Assembly (NCBI GenBank): GCA_964537685.1
Contig: CAZICM010000045.1
Coordinates: 7,982-71,981, forward strand
From: CAZICM01 sp964537685
GTDB taxonomy: Bacteria; Myxococcota_A; Polyangia; Polyangiales; Polyangiaceae
Direction: 5' to 3'
Length of the DNA: 64,000 nucleotides
The notes below the pieces were generated by a model that was not told the DNA's origin, ran no database searches, and worked only from the letters and a program-made list of their open reading frames with translations. The first letter of the stretch is position 1, and the number at the start of each line of letters is the position of its first letter. Below, one piece after another: positions 8,024 through 16,798 of this stretch. The position numbers and the translations under genes are program-made.

Positions 8024-10212
8024 GCCACTTCCTCGCTCACGACATAGAAATGAAAATCCGTCGTGTCTTCGCCGGGAGAAAATAGGGCACCGCTCCGCTC
8101 GACAATCGCGTGAGCAAGCGTTCGGTAGGCCATGCTCTCGCTGGGAAGGGGGCCTTCTCCCTGCGGCCCCTCCGCATGCTCAAATGCCAGCGCAACCGCA
8201 ATTAAATCGGCATCCAAACAGCCAAGCCGCGCCAATACGATCGTTGGGTCTTTGAATACGTCGTTCGGAAAGTCATAAAGCCATGCCCGGATATCATGCA
8301 CTTCTGTGCGAACTTGTTGCAAATCAACCGTGCTGTCTGGATCTTCGATTAAATCGTAAGCCCGCTCGTCAAAGCCTTCCAATTGATGTCCATGTTCCTC
8401 GAGCGCCCGCTGGAAGCGCTCCGCCAAGGGCTGGGCATGCTCGGGCTGCCAGCCGCTGATTCCCTGCCCCGTATAGACATAGCGCGCAATGGTCAGCGCG
8501 GGGCCATAGCCTTCGACGCGCTCCAGCACAATCATCCAATCTTCGCCGCGTTTTGCCCGGGCTCCAATCAGGCGCATCCCATGGTATTCCCGGCTAAGCC
8601 CTTCCCCCGTAATAAAGAGCGGCCATTGCGCCGAGTCGTTGACCGCCGCTAAACACGCCGTGTCCAATAGCGAAAGGATATGGGAAGAGGATAGGGCAAC
8701 GGGCAATCCGATGGTATTGAAAATATGGCGCGCCGATGCTTCGCCCAAGCCCGCAACAAGCAATCCATATACAGATTCCGGCTGGGCCGCGGCCCATTCC
8801 TGTAGAATGGCCATGGCATCCGGTTCATTGGAAAGCGCGAGCTCCGCAAGTTCCTTGTAGCCAACCGCAGGATGTTTTTCCATCCACGATACCCAAAGCA
8901 CATTGGCTTGATCGGCCGGCTCTTTTCGCCCCGCCTGGGCATCTTCTGCGAGCGAATCGTCAAAGCCCGCCAGCGTCCATAAATAATGAAATGCAGCCGG
9001 TGTATTTAAATAAAGCAAGACCGGCTTTAAAATGCGAGGGAAATTCGATAAAATTCCTTCGCTATGCTCCATGGCCCGGATGACGGGAAGAACCGCGTCC
9101 CCATAGCGTTCGGCAAGGGCCGTGTTCTTGTCGGCGTCGCGGGGTTCGTCTACCCATTCCAATGCAGTTGCATAACGATAAAATTCATCACCATCTTTAA
9201 GGGATAAGAGCGCCGCCCATGCCCTATCCATTTCCCATACCCAAACGCCTTGAATATATTGGCCATTTCCCCGGATAAACCGGGGGAACTTTGAAAGAAT
9301 TGCCCGCGCTTCCGAAAGAGGCATGAGGCCCCGCTCATCGGGGGTCACACACGCTTCCCTCAAGGCCGCGTCAAAAAATCCGGATTGGGTGCTTACACGG
9401 TGATATTGCCACGGTAAGGGGCAGTTTTCTAAAAAGACGGCGTGGAGTCTCCAGTCCAGGTTGTTTTCACCCGGGTAGAACAGCGATGGATCGCCTTCGA
9501 TAATCGCTTCCGCAAGCGATTGAAACGTCTGCGATTGAGAAGGGAGGATATGCCAAGGCTTTTCTTGCACGCCCGGGGCCACTGCCGTCCCCGCCGCGTG
9601 TTCGAATTCCTCACTGACAAGCAGGATTTCTCCATTGGGAAGTCCCGCCGCCGAAAGCGCTCCTTCGGGCGATGGCCAAAGCACGCCCGGATTGGCCTCC
9701 AAAAAGGCGCGAATCGCCGTCACGCGCTGCGAAAGGCTGCCTTCTTCGGTGTGAAATCCCGGTAGCAAATTGTATTTTTCAAAAAGGGATTCATCGAGCG
9801 GGAATTCACCGTAATCGGTGACAGCCGTGCTTCCGTGAAACACATGGCCTTCATCGCGGCCTGCTGAAATATCAAAGCGCAGCGGAACACTGTATTCCCC
9901 GGCTCTGCCTCCCTGTGCATGCGGACCATACGCAAAACGCACGATTTGAAGCGCGTCAGGCGGGCTTCCCTGAAGCCTCTCGAACACAACGCCCCAGTTC
10001 CCCGCTTCTGCCGGGTCTGTGACGACAATCAGCCGCAGGGCAAAGTATTCACAGCGCCCGTCTTCGCCCCAATGAAACCAGGGCCATTCAGCGCTATCCA
10101 AGCCTTGGGCCGCCCTGTCCAACAGCTCTAAAATCGCCCCGGATGCTGAGCTTTCCCTATCCAACGTGCTCACAAAGCGTTCCTCCGGCACTGCCGGCGG
10201 CGACGCTACCAC
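8020..10212 (-). CDS. Large protein of unknown function with an internal duplication
   Basis: 730 residues with no signal peptide or membrane segment. I do not recognise the family. The first ~240 and last ~215 residues are clearly homologous. Compare AEWPWFHWGEDGRCEYFALRL with AQWPLFITGEGLSREYHGMRL, and FQSLAEAIIEGDPSLFYPGE with YRTLAHAIVERSGALFSPGE. The pattern of aromatic residues, 'RL', and 'W..V.ER' recurs in both. The middle is helical with TPR- or HEAT-like character. The annotated GTG at 10212 is the longest option and later starts are possible. It is translationally coupled to the SEC-C gene, so the two products probably act together. Confidence 0.65.
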   Translation of the reverse strand: MVASPPAVPEERFVSTLDRESSASGAILELLDRAAQGLDSAEWPWFHWGEDGRCEYFALRLIVVTDPAEAGNWGVVFERLQGSPPDALQIVRFAYGPHAQGGRAGEYSVPLRFDISAGRDEGHVFHGSTAVTDYGEFPLDESLFEKYNLLPGFHTEEGSLSQRVTAIRAFLEANPGVLWPSPEGALSAAGLPNGEILLVSEEFEHAAGTAVAPGVQEKPWHILPSQSQTFQSLAEAIIEGDPSLFYPGENNLDWRLHAVFLENCPLPWQYHRVSTQSGFFDAALREACVTPDERGLMPLSEARAILSKFPRFIRGNGQYIQGVWVWEMDRAWAALLSLKDGDEFYRYATALEWVDEPRDADKNTALAERYGDAVLPVIRAMEHSEGILSNFPRILKPVLLYLNTPAAFHYLWTLAGFDDSLAEDAQAGRKEPADQANVLWVSWMEKHPAVGYKELAELALSNEPDAMAILQEWAAAQPESVYGLLVAGLGEASARHIFNTIGLPVALSSSHILSLLDTACLAAVNDSAQWPLFITGEGLSREYHGMRLIGARAKRGEDWMIVLERVEGYGPALTIARYVYTGQGISGWQPEHAQPLAERFQRALEEHGHQLEGFDERAYDLIEDPDSTVDLQQVRTEVHDIRAWLYDFPNDVFKDPTIVLARLGCLDADLIAVALAFEHAEGPQGEGPLPSESMAYRTLAHAIVERSGALFSPGEDTTDFHFYVVSEEVA

Positions 10213-10278
10213 ACATCGATTGGCTTTGGAGAAGCGGAGCTGCCCGTCATTTCAATCCGGGTTGCCCGCGCCATCCGG

Positions 10279-10665
10279 TCAGCGCGCTGGTCCGCGGTAT
10301 GCAGCGGGTTGTCGTTCCCGCAAGATCCGGTGAGCGGAGCGCAGCATAAAAAGCACACCCTGCTGCATATCGCTCGGCGCTTGTTCGAAGAGGTGGCCCG
10401 CCGTAAGCGCCGCATGAGACAGCTTGATCGGCGCGCCATTTACAAGCTCGGGCAGCGGCATGCCGAGTCCCACCGAAAGCGCGGCGATTGTCGATAACGA
10501 TAAATCCCGGCCTCCCCGCTCAATCGAACGGATGTATTGGGGATTTAGCCCGGATCGCCGGCCAAGTTCATCGCATGACAAGCCAATGCGCATACGAAGG
10601 AGCTGAAGCTTGCGGCCGAAATCTTGAACATCGTTTTCGCCGGAATGAATTTGCGGTTCGGTCAT
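10279..10665 (-). CDS. XRE-family transcriptional regulator
   Basis: 128 residues. An N-terminal helix-turn-helix of the Cro/C1 type is clear: FGRKLQLLRMRIGLSCDELGRRSGLNPQYIRSIERG is the expected helix pattern, followed by LSLSTIAALSVGLGMPLPEL. The C-terminal ~45 residues (LFEQAPSDMQQGVLFML) resemble the tail of a second XRE protein at 51934-52305 (LYDTAPLRLQSAIGSFL), so the two are paralogues with a shared small C-terminal helical domain. It lies 66 bp upstream of the duplicated-domain gene on the same strand, so it may regulate that gene pair. Confidence 0.85.
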   Translation of the reverse strand: MTEPQIHSGENDVQDFGRKLQLLRMRIGLSCDELGRRSGLNPQYIRSIERGGRDLSLSTIAALSVGLGMPLPELVNGAPIKLSHAALTAGHLFEQAPSDMQQGVLFMLRSAHRILRERQPAAYRGPAR

Positions 10666-11030
10666 GGTTGTTTTTTTGGTTCTTTGAGGATGTATGCGGG
10701 CTTTGCGCTTTGCCCAGGCCGGGATGCGAGCCTAAACAAGATCTGTATTGGTGTTCAATACCTTCGATTGGTTACAGGGCAATATGATCAATTTCACCGG
10801 GAAAACATCTCGATTGGCGATAAAAAAGACGGGATGATCGAGATATCTTTTTGAATGTCAACCGCCCATATGTTGAAAACGAGCAATTGGCCCGTATATG
10901 TTCAATGCCCGTTGGTATGCCAATCGGTGATGCCGGGTTTAAAATGCAAAATGCAAAATGAACCATGCGAAGAACAGAAAGTGCTTTGCATTGTTGCGCT
11001 GGAGAAAATCTTCCGTTAGAAGACACGGTG
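10666..11030. other. Divergent intergenic region without a recognised gene
   Basis: About 365 bp between the XRE gene (minus) and the exported-protein gene (plus). It is AT-richer than its surroundings and presumably holds two divergent promoters. A short direct repeat (ATGCAAA twice, near 10945-10960) is visible. No convincing -35/-10 pair or gene was identified. Confidence 0.4.
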
Positions 11031-11585
11031 ATGGCGCGCCGCGCACATATGCCCGCAACGGGGCACCCGCCTCTTCGCCTGCAACGGCGAATAAAAGCGT
11101 GTTTTGTGTTCGCGGCGGCTGCGTGTGTCTTCGCCTTGCTCATGCTCGCGCCGCGTTTGGCGCTTGCCCTGATTGTTCCGGTGTGTGAGCACGACGTGCA
11201 AAGCATGGCGCCCGCAGTGAAGCTCGAAACGTCGTGCGAGAATGCGCATGATTCACAGGCCGATCCGGGTGATGTGAATGCGGCTCCGATGTGCGGTGAA
11301 CAAGGCGTTTCGAAAGAAGCTCCTCCGCGTATCTTGCCGATTGTGGATGCCCGTATTGAAGCTCTCGCAACCGCGTTCTGTTCATCGGAATTCGATGGAC
11401 CCGCGTGCGGTTCGCAAGACGGCAAGGCGCCTGTGCATTCGGGTCCGGTGCTCGCCGAGCCCGCGCTGCCATCCTTGACCGACGCGCTGCCTCAAACGCC
11501 GCTGTCCGGCTTTTCATCGTTTGTTCCGGTAGAAGGCCGTCCGCGTTTGGGATATGGGCGCGGGGTTTTTCACCCACCCCGATAG
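11031..11585 (+). CDS. Hypothetical exported or membrane-anchored protein
   Basis: Starting at the ATG at 11031 the product is 184 residues: a basic N-terminus, one strong hydrophobic segment (ACFVFAAAACVFALLMLAP) and then a hydrophilic region with five cysteines. An earlier in-frame start at 10965 would add a segment without signal character. No known domain was recognised. It is alone on the plus strand, upstream of the three-domain DsbA gene and separated from it by about 250 bp. Confidence 0.5.
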   Translation: MARRAHMPATGHPPLRLQRRIKACFVFAAAACVFALLMLAPRLALALIVPVCEHDVQSMAPAVKLETSCENAHDSQADPGDVNAAPMCGEQGVSKEAPPRILPIVDARIEALATAFCSSEFDGPACGSQDGKAPVHSGPVLAEPALPSLTDALPQTPLSGFSSFVPVEGRPRLGYGRGVFHPPR

Positions 11586-11776
11586 TTAAAGCATGCCACA
11601 CACGGGTTTGCAGGGCGGGCCGTCCGGGCATTGACCTGAAGTGCGCGCTGCAAAGGCAATTGCTGATATTGCCCTTGCCATTCTTTTAAATGGCGATGCA
11701 TCGGATACATGCCGGGCATGTCCGTGTGCTCAATCAGGGTGTCTTGGGTGTTGAGATTTGTAACAGTGTTTGGGTT

Positions 11777-11798
11777 GCGCAATTCGTTCGAATTGCGC
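11777..11798. promoter_or_regulatory. 22-bp inverted repeat upstream of the three-domain DsbA gene
   Basis: Arms GCGCAATTCG and CGAATTGCGC are perfectly complementary around a TT spacer, 36 bp upstream of the ATG at 11834. Its symmetry and position suggest an operator for a dimeric regulator. It has no following T-run, so it is unlikely to be a terminator. Confidence 0.5.
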
Positions 11799-11833
11799 TT
11801 GAATAAAAGTCATTCATAAAAAGAGGATACACA

Positions 11834-13912
11834 ATGAATAAGGGAACAGCCATTGTCGGATTTCTTCTGTCCTTCATGGCAGGCATGGGTCTGATGCATG
11901 GAATCGATCGCAACGGCCTCAAGGGCGGATCGGAAGGAGCATCGGCCGAGGCGTATTCGGATGGCGCGGCATGGAGCGACGAGGCGGCGAGCGTGCCTGT
12001 TTCGTCGAAGGATCCCGTTTGGGGTTCGCGCACCGCTCCGGTGACGCTTGTATTGTTCAGCGATTTTGAGTGCCCCTTCTGCACGCGCGTGGAGACCACG
12101 ATCACGCAGTTGAAGGAGAAGTACGGGCCGGACAAGCTGCGCGTTGTTTGGAAGAGCAACCCGCTGCCCTTCCACAAGAATGCGCGGCCCGCGTCGGTTG
12201 CGGCCGAGACGGCGTTCAGGCTCGGCGGCTCGAAGGCGTTTTGGAAGTTCCACGACTTGGCCTTCGCGAACCAGAAGGCGCTCACACCTGAAAACTTTGA
12301 GCAGTGGGCCGTGCAGGCGGGCGTGGACAAGGCCAAGTTCAAGGCCGCGTATGACAAGCAAGAGTACGCCGCGAAAGTCGATGCCGATATGGCCATCGGC
12401 AAGACCGCGGGCGTCACGGGCACTCCGGCTTCGTTTATCAACGGCGTGTTCTTGAGCGGCGCTCAGCCGACCGAGAAGTTCACCGCGATCATCGACGAAC
12501 AGCTCGAGGCGGCGAAGAAGCTCGTGGCATCGGGCACGAAGCCCGATCAGGTGTATGCGAAGATTTCGCAGGAGAACAAGGCGAAAGCGCCTCCGCCCAA
12601 GGAGCGCGCCGAGAAGCCGGCCGAGGACGACAAGACAGTGTGGAAGGTGCCCGTCGGCGAGTCGCCTGCCAAAGGTCCGAACACGGCGCTGGTAACGATC
12701 GTTGAATGGTCGGATTTCCAATGCCCCTTCTGCAGCAAGGTCGTTCCGACACTTGACGAGATCGTGAAGACCTACGGCGACAAGGTTCGCTTTGTGTGGA
12801 AGCACAACCCGCTTCCCTTCCATCCGCGCGCCGAGCCTGCTGCCGAGCTCACGCTCGAGGCGCGGGCGCAGAAGGGCGAAAAGGGTTTCTGGGCTGCGTA
12901 CGATTTGCTCTGGAAGAATCAGCAGAAGCTCAACGACGAGGATCTGTTTGGTTATGCGAAAGAGCTGGGCCTGGATGTGGACAAGGTGAAGGCTGCGATC
13001 GCCGAAAAGAAATACGGCGCAGAGATCCAAGCGGATCAAGATCTGGCCGACAACCTTCAGGCGAGCGGCACGCCGCACTTCTTCATCAACGGACGGCGTC
13101 TCGTTGGCGCGCAGCCGATTGAGAAATTCAAGACCGTGATTGACGAAGAGATCAAGAAGGCGGAAGCGCTGCTGGCGAAGGGAATTGCCGCGAAAGATCT
13201 CTACAACGAAATCATCAAGGACGGCAAAGAGCCGCCGCCGCCGGAGAAGAAGACGGTGGACGCGCCTCAGGCTGACAGCCCCTGGAAGGGCGGCGAGAAG
13301 GCCAAGGTTGTGATGCAAGTCTTCAGCGACTTCGAGTGCCCCTTCTGCAAGCGCGTGGAAGCGACACTCACCGAAGTTGAGAAGAACTACGGCGACAAGA
13401 TCAAGATCGTCTGGCGCCACAAGCCGCTGCCGATGCACAAGAACGCGCCATTGGCATCGGAAGCGGCGCAGGAAGTGTTCAAGCAGAAAGGCAGCGCGGC
13501 CTTCTGGAAGTATCACGGCTTGATGTTTGAAAAGCAGGGCACGCCGGACGCGCTCTCGAGGCAGAGCCTAGAGAAGTATGCGGAAGAGGTTGGCGGGATT
13601 GACATGGGCAAGTTCCGCGCGGCGCTGGACAAGGGCACGCACAAGGACTTCGTCAAGGCGGACAGCGATGCGGCGGACAAGGCTGGCATCACGGGGACGC
13701 CTGCGGCGGTGGTGAATGGATATTTCATCAGCGGCGCGCAGCCTTATGCGAAGTTCAAGAAGATTGTCGATTTGGCGCTGCGCGAGGCGGGCGACAAGGG
13801 TGGTGATTCGAAGGAGAAGGAAGGCAAAGAGAAGGACAAGGCCAAGAAGCCTGCCGCTGGTGGTGGTGCTGCTCCCGCGAAGCCCAAGGGCGGCGACGAC
13901 ACCTACAATTGA
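11834..13912 (+). CDS. Protein with three tandem DsbA-like thioredoxin-fold domains
   Basis: 692 residues. An N-terminal hydrophobic anchor (TAIVGFLLSFMAGMGLMHG) is followed by three domains of about 200 residues. Each begins with an F/W-S-D-F-E/Q-CPFC motif (active-site pairs Cys80/83, Cys297/300, Cys502/505). Each also has a matching cis-proline loop (TGTPAS, SGTPHF, TGTPAA), so all three look redox-competent. Domains are joined by Lys/Pro/Glu linkers, and the tail is Lys-rich then Gly/Pro-rich. This matches the DsbA/Com1-like thiol oxidoreductase family, where single-domain proteins are the rule. It is probably periplasmic, acting in disulfide formation or isomerisation. The ribosome binding site AGAGGA precedes the ATG. 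Codon use is strongly biased, suggesting high expression. Confidence 0.9.
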   Translation: MNKGTAIVGFLLSFMAGMGLMHGIDRNGLKGGSEGASAEAYSDGAAWSDEAASVPVSSKDPVWGSRTAPVTLVLFSDFECPFCTRVETTITQLKEKYGPDKLRVVWKSNPLPFHKNARPASVAAETAFRLGGSKAFWKFHDLAFANQKALTPENFEQWAVQAGVDKAKFKAAYDKQEYAAKVDADMAIGKTAGVTGTPASFINGVFLSGAQPTEKFTAIIDEQLEAAKKLVASGTKPDQVYAKISQENKAKAPPPKERAEKPAEDDKTVWKVPVGESPAKGPNTALVTIVEWSDFQCPFCSKVVPTLDEIVKTYGDKVRFVWKHNPLPFHPRAEPAAELTLEARAQKGEKGFWAAYDLLWKNQQKLNDEDLFGYAKELGLDVDKVKAAIAEKKYGAEIQADQDLADNLQASGTPHFFINGRRLVGAQPIEKFKTVIDEEIKKAEALLAKGIAAKDLYNEIIKDGKEPPPPEKKTVDAPQADSPWKGGEKAKVVMQVFSDFECPFCKRVEATLTEVEKNYGDKIKIVWRHKPLPMHKNAPLASEAAQEVFKQKGSAAFWKYHGLMFEKQGTPDALSRQSLEKYAEEVGGIDMGKFRAALDKGTHKDFVKADSDAADKAGITGTPAAVVNGYFISGAQPYAKFKKIVDLALREAGDKGGDSKEKEGKEKDKAKKPAAGGGAAPAKPKGGDDTYN

Positions 13913-13941
13913 TAAATACAATTGATTTGTGAATAAATACA

Positions 13942-13967
13942 GCGGGCGCTGGGAGACCGGCGCCCGC
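13942..13967 (+). terminator. GC-rich hairpin after the DsbA-like gene
   Basis: GCGGGCGC at 13942-13949 pairs with GCGCCCGC at 13960-13967 around a 10-nt loop, about 30 bp past the stop. There is no T-run directly after it, so it is only a possible terminator or transcript-stabilising stem. Confidence 0.4.
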
Positions 13968-14108
13968 AGCCCGCCAAAATAAATCCTATCATTAAATTTT
14001 AATTAGCGTTTTGGTCCGGGGGCTGGATGGCCGGCTTGGCCTTCGGTCGCTTTTTTGTTTGATGAATTTGGTGTTGCTTCTCGTTGGGATTCGGTAGAGT
14101 CTGAACCT

Positions 14109-14501
14109 ATGTTAATGCGGGCATCCGATATGGATATTATCAGAGATCTAAACAACAAGGCGGTTCGTCACTTGGTGGCCGTACACCAGCAGCGGACAGA
14201 TGAGCCGTTGATTCTTGCGGTTCATTACAATCGTGACAATCCCGAAGGACACATATATCTGCTTGAGGTTCTTGATCAGTTCCCCGGAGCGGGTGACGAT
14301 GAACTTCTGGTAACCGAGTTCGGGCCATCAGCCAACCTTCGGATCATGGGTACACTGTACCTTGCTCTTGGGAGTCCCGCACAAGTGCAATCGGCTGCCA
14401 AGAAAGGCCACCCGATCGCGATGGCTGTCAAAAAAGGCGAGGTTGTCTTTGATGATGGGAGTGAGAACGCAAAAGAGCTGAAGCGGGAACTTGGGTTGTG
14501 A
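14109..14501 (+). CDS. Unknown protein coupled to a HEPN gene; possible antitoxin-like partner
   Basis: 130 residues from the ATG at 14109 (an in-frame TTG at 14055 is less likely). I do not recognise a named family. In gene order it takes the place of the MNT nucleotidyltransferase in MNT-HEPN pairs, and its end (IAMAVKKGEVVFDDG) resembles the C-terminal strand of such proteins. However, the GSxxRG...D-x-D catalytic motif is absent. It could be a degenerate nucleotidyltransferase or an unrelated small partner. The stop overlaps the HEPN start by 4 bp. Codon use is less biased than in the DsbA-like gene, which fits a horizontally acquired cassette. Confidence 0.55.
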   Translation: MLMRASDMDIIRDLNNKAVRHLVAVHQQRTDEPLILAVHYNRDNPEGHIYLLEVLDQFPGAGDDELLVTEFGPSANLRIMGTLYLALGSPAQVQSAAKKGHPIAMAVKKGEVVFDDGSENAKELKRELGL

Positions 14502-15028
14502 GTACATACGAAGCCAAACCGTGGTTCACGCAAGCTGAGAGCGATCTCCGCACAGCGAACGCATTACGCGGCGCTCCCGAGCCGATGCTTTCTCAGGACG
14601 CGGGTTGCCATGTGGCGGCAATGTGCGCGCAGGCCATCGAGAAGAGCATCAAAGGCTACGTCATCGCGAACGGCGCGACACCCAGCCTCGACCACAGGCC
14701 AGACAAGTACCTGCCCCTCCTGTTGACGAAGGGAGATCCGTTGCTGCGGCACCAAGACCATTACGCATATCTGTCAAAGCTCTTCGACAGCACCACCAGA
14801 CATGATATCAAGGTCCTGCTCGAGCTAACGCCTGGAGGGCAAGGCAACCGCACTGATGTTCCGAACACTGAGTATCCATGGAAGATCGACGGAGTATGGG
14901 CGGTAGCTCCGGCCGGCTCTAACCAATTTGGCGATAGCACTGCCGCTGATCTGCTCAAGTTGGCCAAACGGATCTCGGACACGCTGCACAAATTGATGAT
15001 CGCAGCCTCGCGCGGGGCGGAACTCTGA
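14498..15028 (+). CDS. HEPN-domain protein
   Basis: 176 residues. The segment WFTQAESDLRTANAL, then CAQAIEKSIKGYV, then the C-terminal helix with ADLLKLAKRISDTLHKLM follow the HEPN pattern (W..A..DL; hAQQAaEKalKa; A..h...i). The canonical RNase motif of HEPN toxins (R-x4-6-H) is not obvious, so it may not be a nuclease. GTG at 14498 overlaps the stop of the preceding gene, which gives tight translational coupling as in toxin-antitoxin pairs. HEPN proteins act in defence, toxin-antitoxin or nucleotidyltransferase complexes. Which applies here is an open question. Confidence 0.7.
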   Translation: MSTYEAKPWFTQAESDLRTANALRGAPEPMLSQDAGCHVAAMCAQAIEKSIKGYVIANGATPSLDHRPDKYLPLLLTKGDPLLRHQDHYAYLSKLFDSTTRHDIKVLLELTPGGQGNRTDVPNTEYPWKIDGVWAVAPAGSNQFGDSTAADLLKLAKRISDTLHKLMIAASRGAEL

Positions 15029-15042
15029 ACAGGCGCAAAAAC

Positions 15043-15057
15043 AGATGCCAGGCATCT
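15043..15057. promoter_or_regulatory. 15-bp palindrome after the HEPN gene
   Basis: AGATGCC and GGCATCT are perfectly complementary around one central A, 15 bp past the HEPN stop. It may be an operator for the following gene or a short stem. Nothing else supports either reading. Confidence 0.3.
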
Positions 15058-15269
15058 AAATTTATCTCCATGACCATGCCGCTGATCTCATCTGTTGTGC
15101 AGAACTGGCCTGCTACATCCCCGCGCTTCGCGCCAGACAGACTGGCCACCATCTGTCATCCGTGGTGCTGTGACATGAGGTGGTGTCCCATATTCGATTC
15201 CAATAGCGATCAGGTTTGTATTTTGGATTGGTATGAGATGTGGCTGGATCGAAGTCTAAGGGGCCTGCG

Positions 15270-15596
15270 ATGATCTTGCCGTCATTGACCATGGAACGGG
15301 TAACCGGCGAGGGTGGGGTGTCGCTTGTCAGCCTAAAGATTCAGACCCACCATGTGGAGCTCAATGTCGTGATGACGCCTGAGGAGCTTCGAACGCTCCG
15401 CGACATCCATGCTGCAAACTGGAATGAACGCCGAGCCCTACGCGCGGGCACGGCTGCTTCCGCTCCGGTCTTCTGGTGTTGCGATGCGACCTCAGTTACG
15501 GTTCTCGTTGGTGCAGATGATGAGTCTTGGGGTATCGCAATCTCACTTCCCCCGAGCTTCGCGTCCAACCTCATCCAGGTAGCCGAAGAAGCATAA
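15270..15596 (+). CDS. Hypothetical protein (108 aa)
   Basis: The ATG at 15270 is preferred because AAGGGG lies at the right distance upstream; an in-frame GTG at 15240 is possible. The product is beta-rich in appearance (VSLVSLKIQTHHVELNVVMTP and VTVLVGADDESWGIAISLP) with no signal or membrane segment. No family recognised. It may belong to the same accessory patch as the HEPN pair. Confidence 0.5.
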   Translation: MILPSLTMERVTGEGGVSLVSLKIQTHHVELNVVMTPEELRTLRDIHAANWNERRALRAGTAASAPVFWCCDATSVTVLVGADDESWGIAISLPPSFASNLIQVAEEA

Positions 15597-15688
15597 GATT
15601 CTGTTCCAGGCCCCTCCCAAAATCTGGCCACCCAGCCCAACAAATTCCTTGACCTCCCCCTCCCAACCACCTACCCTCCAGCCCCATC

Positions 15689-16450
15689 ATGCAAAAACGA
15701 GACATCTCCGCCAAATCCCTCATCGTTCTCCCCCGCCTCTCCGCCGCCGAAACCGTCGTGCTGATCACCATGATCAATTCAGCAGCCGATGCGTTTATCC
15801 AACAATACGGCCCCCTCCCGCTTATCATCGAACGGCCACGCAAACGCTTGGTTTCTGCCCTCTCAGCCCTCTCAGCCCTCGTCTCCCCCACTTCCGACGC
15901 CGATTCTCCAGCCGCCATTACCGCCGACCGTAGGCTCGATAGGGCATGGAGTGCTCTGATGGATTTTTTAAGCGGCTGGCAAAAGCTCCCCGTCTCAAAA
16001 CATCCCAACCCCGCCAGAGGCGCTCATCTCTTCGATCTGCTCTTCTCTAAAGGGCTCGCCTTTACCAAGATCCGTTTCAAGCTCCAATGGCAAGAATCCC
16101 AGGCCCGTCTCGATGCCTTCGATAAAGAAAACCACGAGACTACCCTTGTCCAGCTTGGGGGCAAGGTGTTCTTGGATGAACTGCGCGAGGCCCATACAGC
16201 TTATGGACAAGTGCTGGGCGTGACCGTCCCCGCTCCCGAGGAAGAGAAAAAGGTGAGGGAGGCCATGGAGACAGCCCATGATGTGCTACGCGATTATTTG
16301 GCCAAGGTGGAAGCCCTTCGCGACCCCGAGGAGGCAGGTTCAGACGCGATGGCCGATGCTTTGGTCGAACCCGTCATGTCATGGGAAAGTAGCGCCGTCA
16401 AAAAGGCGAAACCGGAAGATGCTCCGGCATCCGAGGGGACCCCGGCCTAG
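15689..16450 (+). CDS. Hypothetical helical protein (253 aa)
   Basis: 253 residues, predicted to be largely helical with no signal peptide or membrane helix. The C-terminal region is Glu/Lys/Ala-rich (EEEKKVREAMETAHDVLRDY) and could form a coiled coil. No catalytic motif is visible and I recognise no family. It is the last gene before the 86-bp tandem repeats, in a stretch with few conserved genes. Confidence 0.55.
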   Translation: MQKRDISAKSLIVLPRLSAAETVVLITMINSAADAFIQQYGPLPLIIERPRKRLVSALSALSALVSPTSDADSPAAITADRRLDRAWSALMDFLSGWQKLPVSKHPNPARGAHLFDLLFSKGLAFTKIRFKLQWQESQARLDAFDKENHETTLVQLGGKVFLDELREAHTAYGQVLGVTVPAPEEEKKVREAMETAHDVLRDYLAKVEALRDPEEAGSDAMADALVEPVMSWESSAVKKAKPEDAPASEGTPA

Positions 16451-16483
16451 AGGATGCTCGCAGGGCATGTCCAAAAAGGGATC

Positions 16484-16690
16484 CTTCCTCGGAACCACCT
16501 TGCGAAGCCGGCTCGCCCGAGGTAGACGATTGGCGTGTATATATACGATATCATCTAGGTAATTGGATGCGATCTTGGAACCAGCTTGCGTTTGGGGCTC
16601 GCTCGAGGTAGACGATTGGCGTGTATATATACGATATCATCGAGGTAATTGGATGCGAACTTGGAACCAGCTTGCGTTTGGGCCTCCCGC
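16484..16690. repeat. 86-bp tandem repeat, two full copies and a partial third
   Basis: Two nearly identical copies begin at about 16519 and 16605, each starting GAGGTAGACGATTGGCGTGT and containing the palindrome GTATATATAC and a GATATC site. A diverged partial copy (GGAACCACCTTGCGAAGCC) lies upstream at about 16493. The differences are scattered point changes. This lies in the 348-bp gene-free interval 16451-16798. Confidence 0.8.
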
Positions 16691-16798
16691 GAGCTGGCCG
16701 ATCGGCAATAGAGCAAATGAAATCGGATAGGTCCAGATAGATTATCGCGCAACAGATATTGAAACGCCCTTGCGTATTTGGTAGGAGTTTGGTTGTAG

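Noticed and set aside
11810..13516. Long open frame on the minus strand opposite the triple DsbA gene (568 codons)
   Set aside because: It is the shadow of a gene with strong codon bias; its product is Arg/Leu-rich without motifs, while the plus strand has three DsbA domains.
14055..14108. Earlier TTG start of the HEPN partner gene
   Set aside because: The added residues show no conservation; ATG at 14109 is the normal choice.
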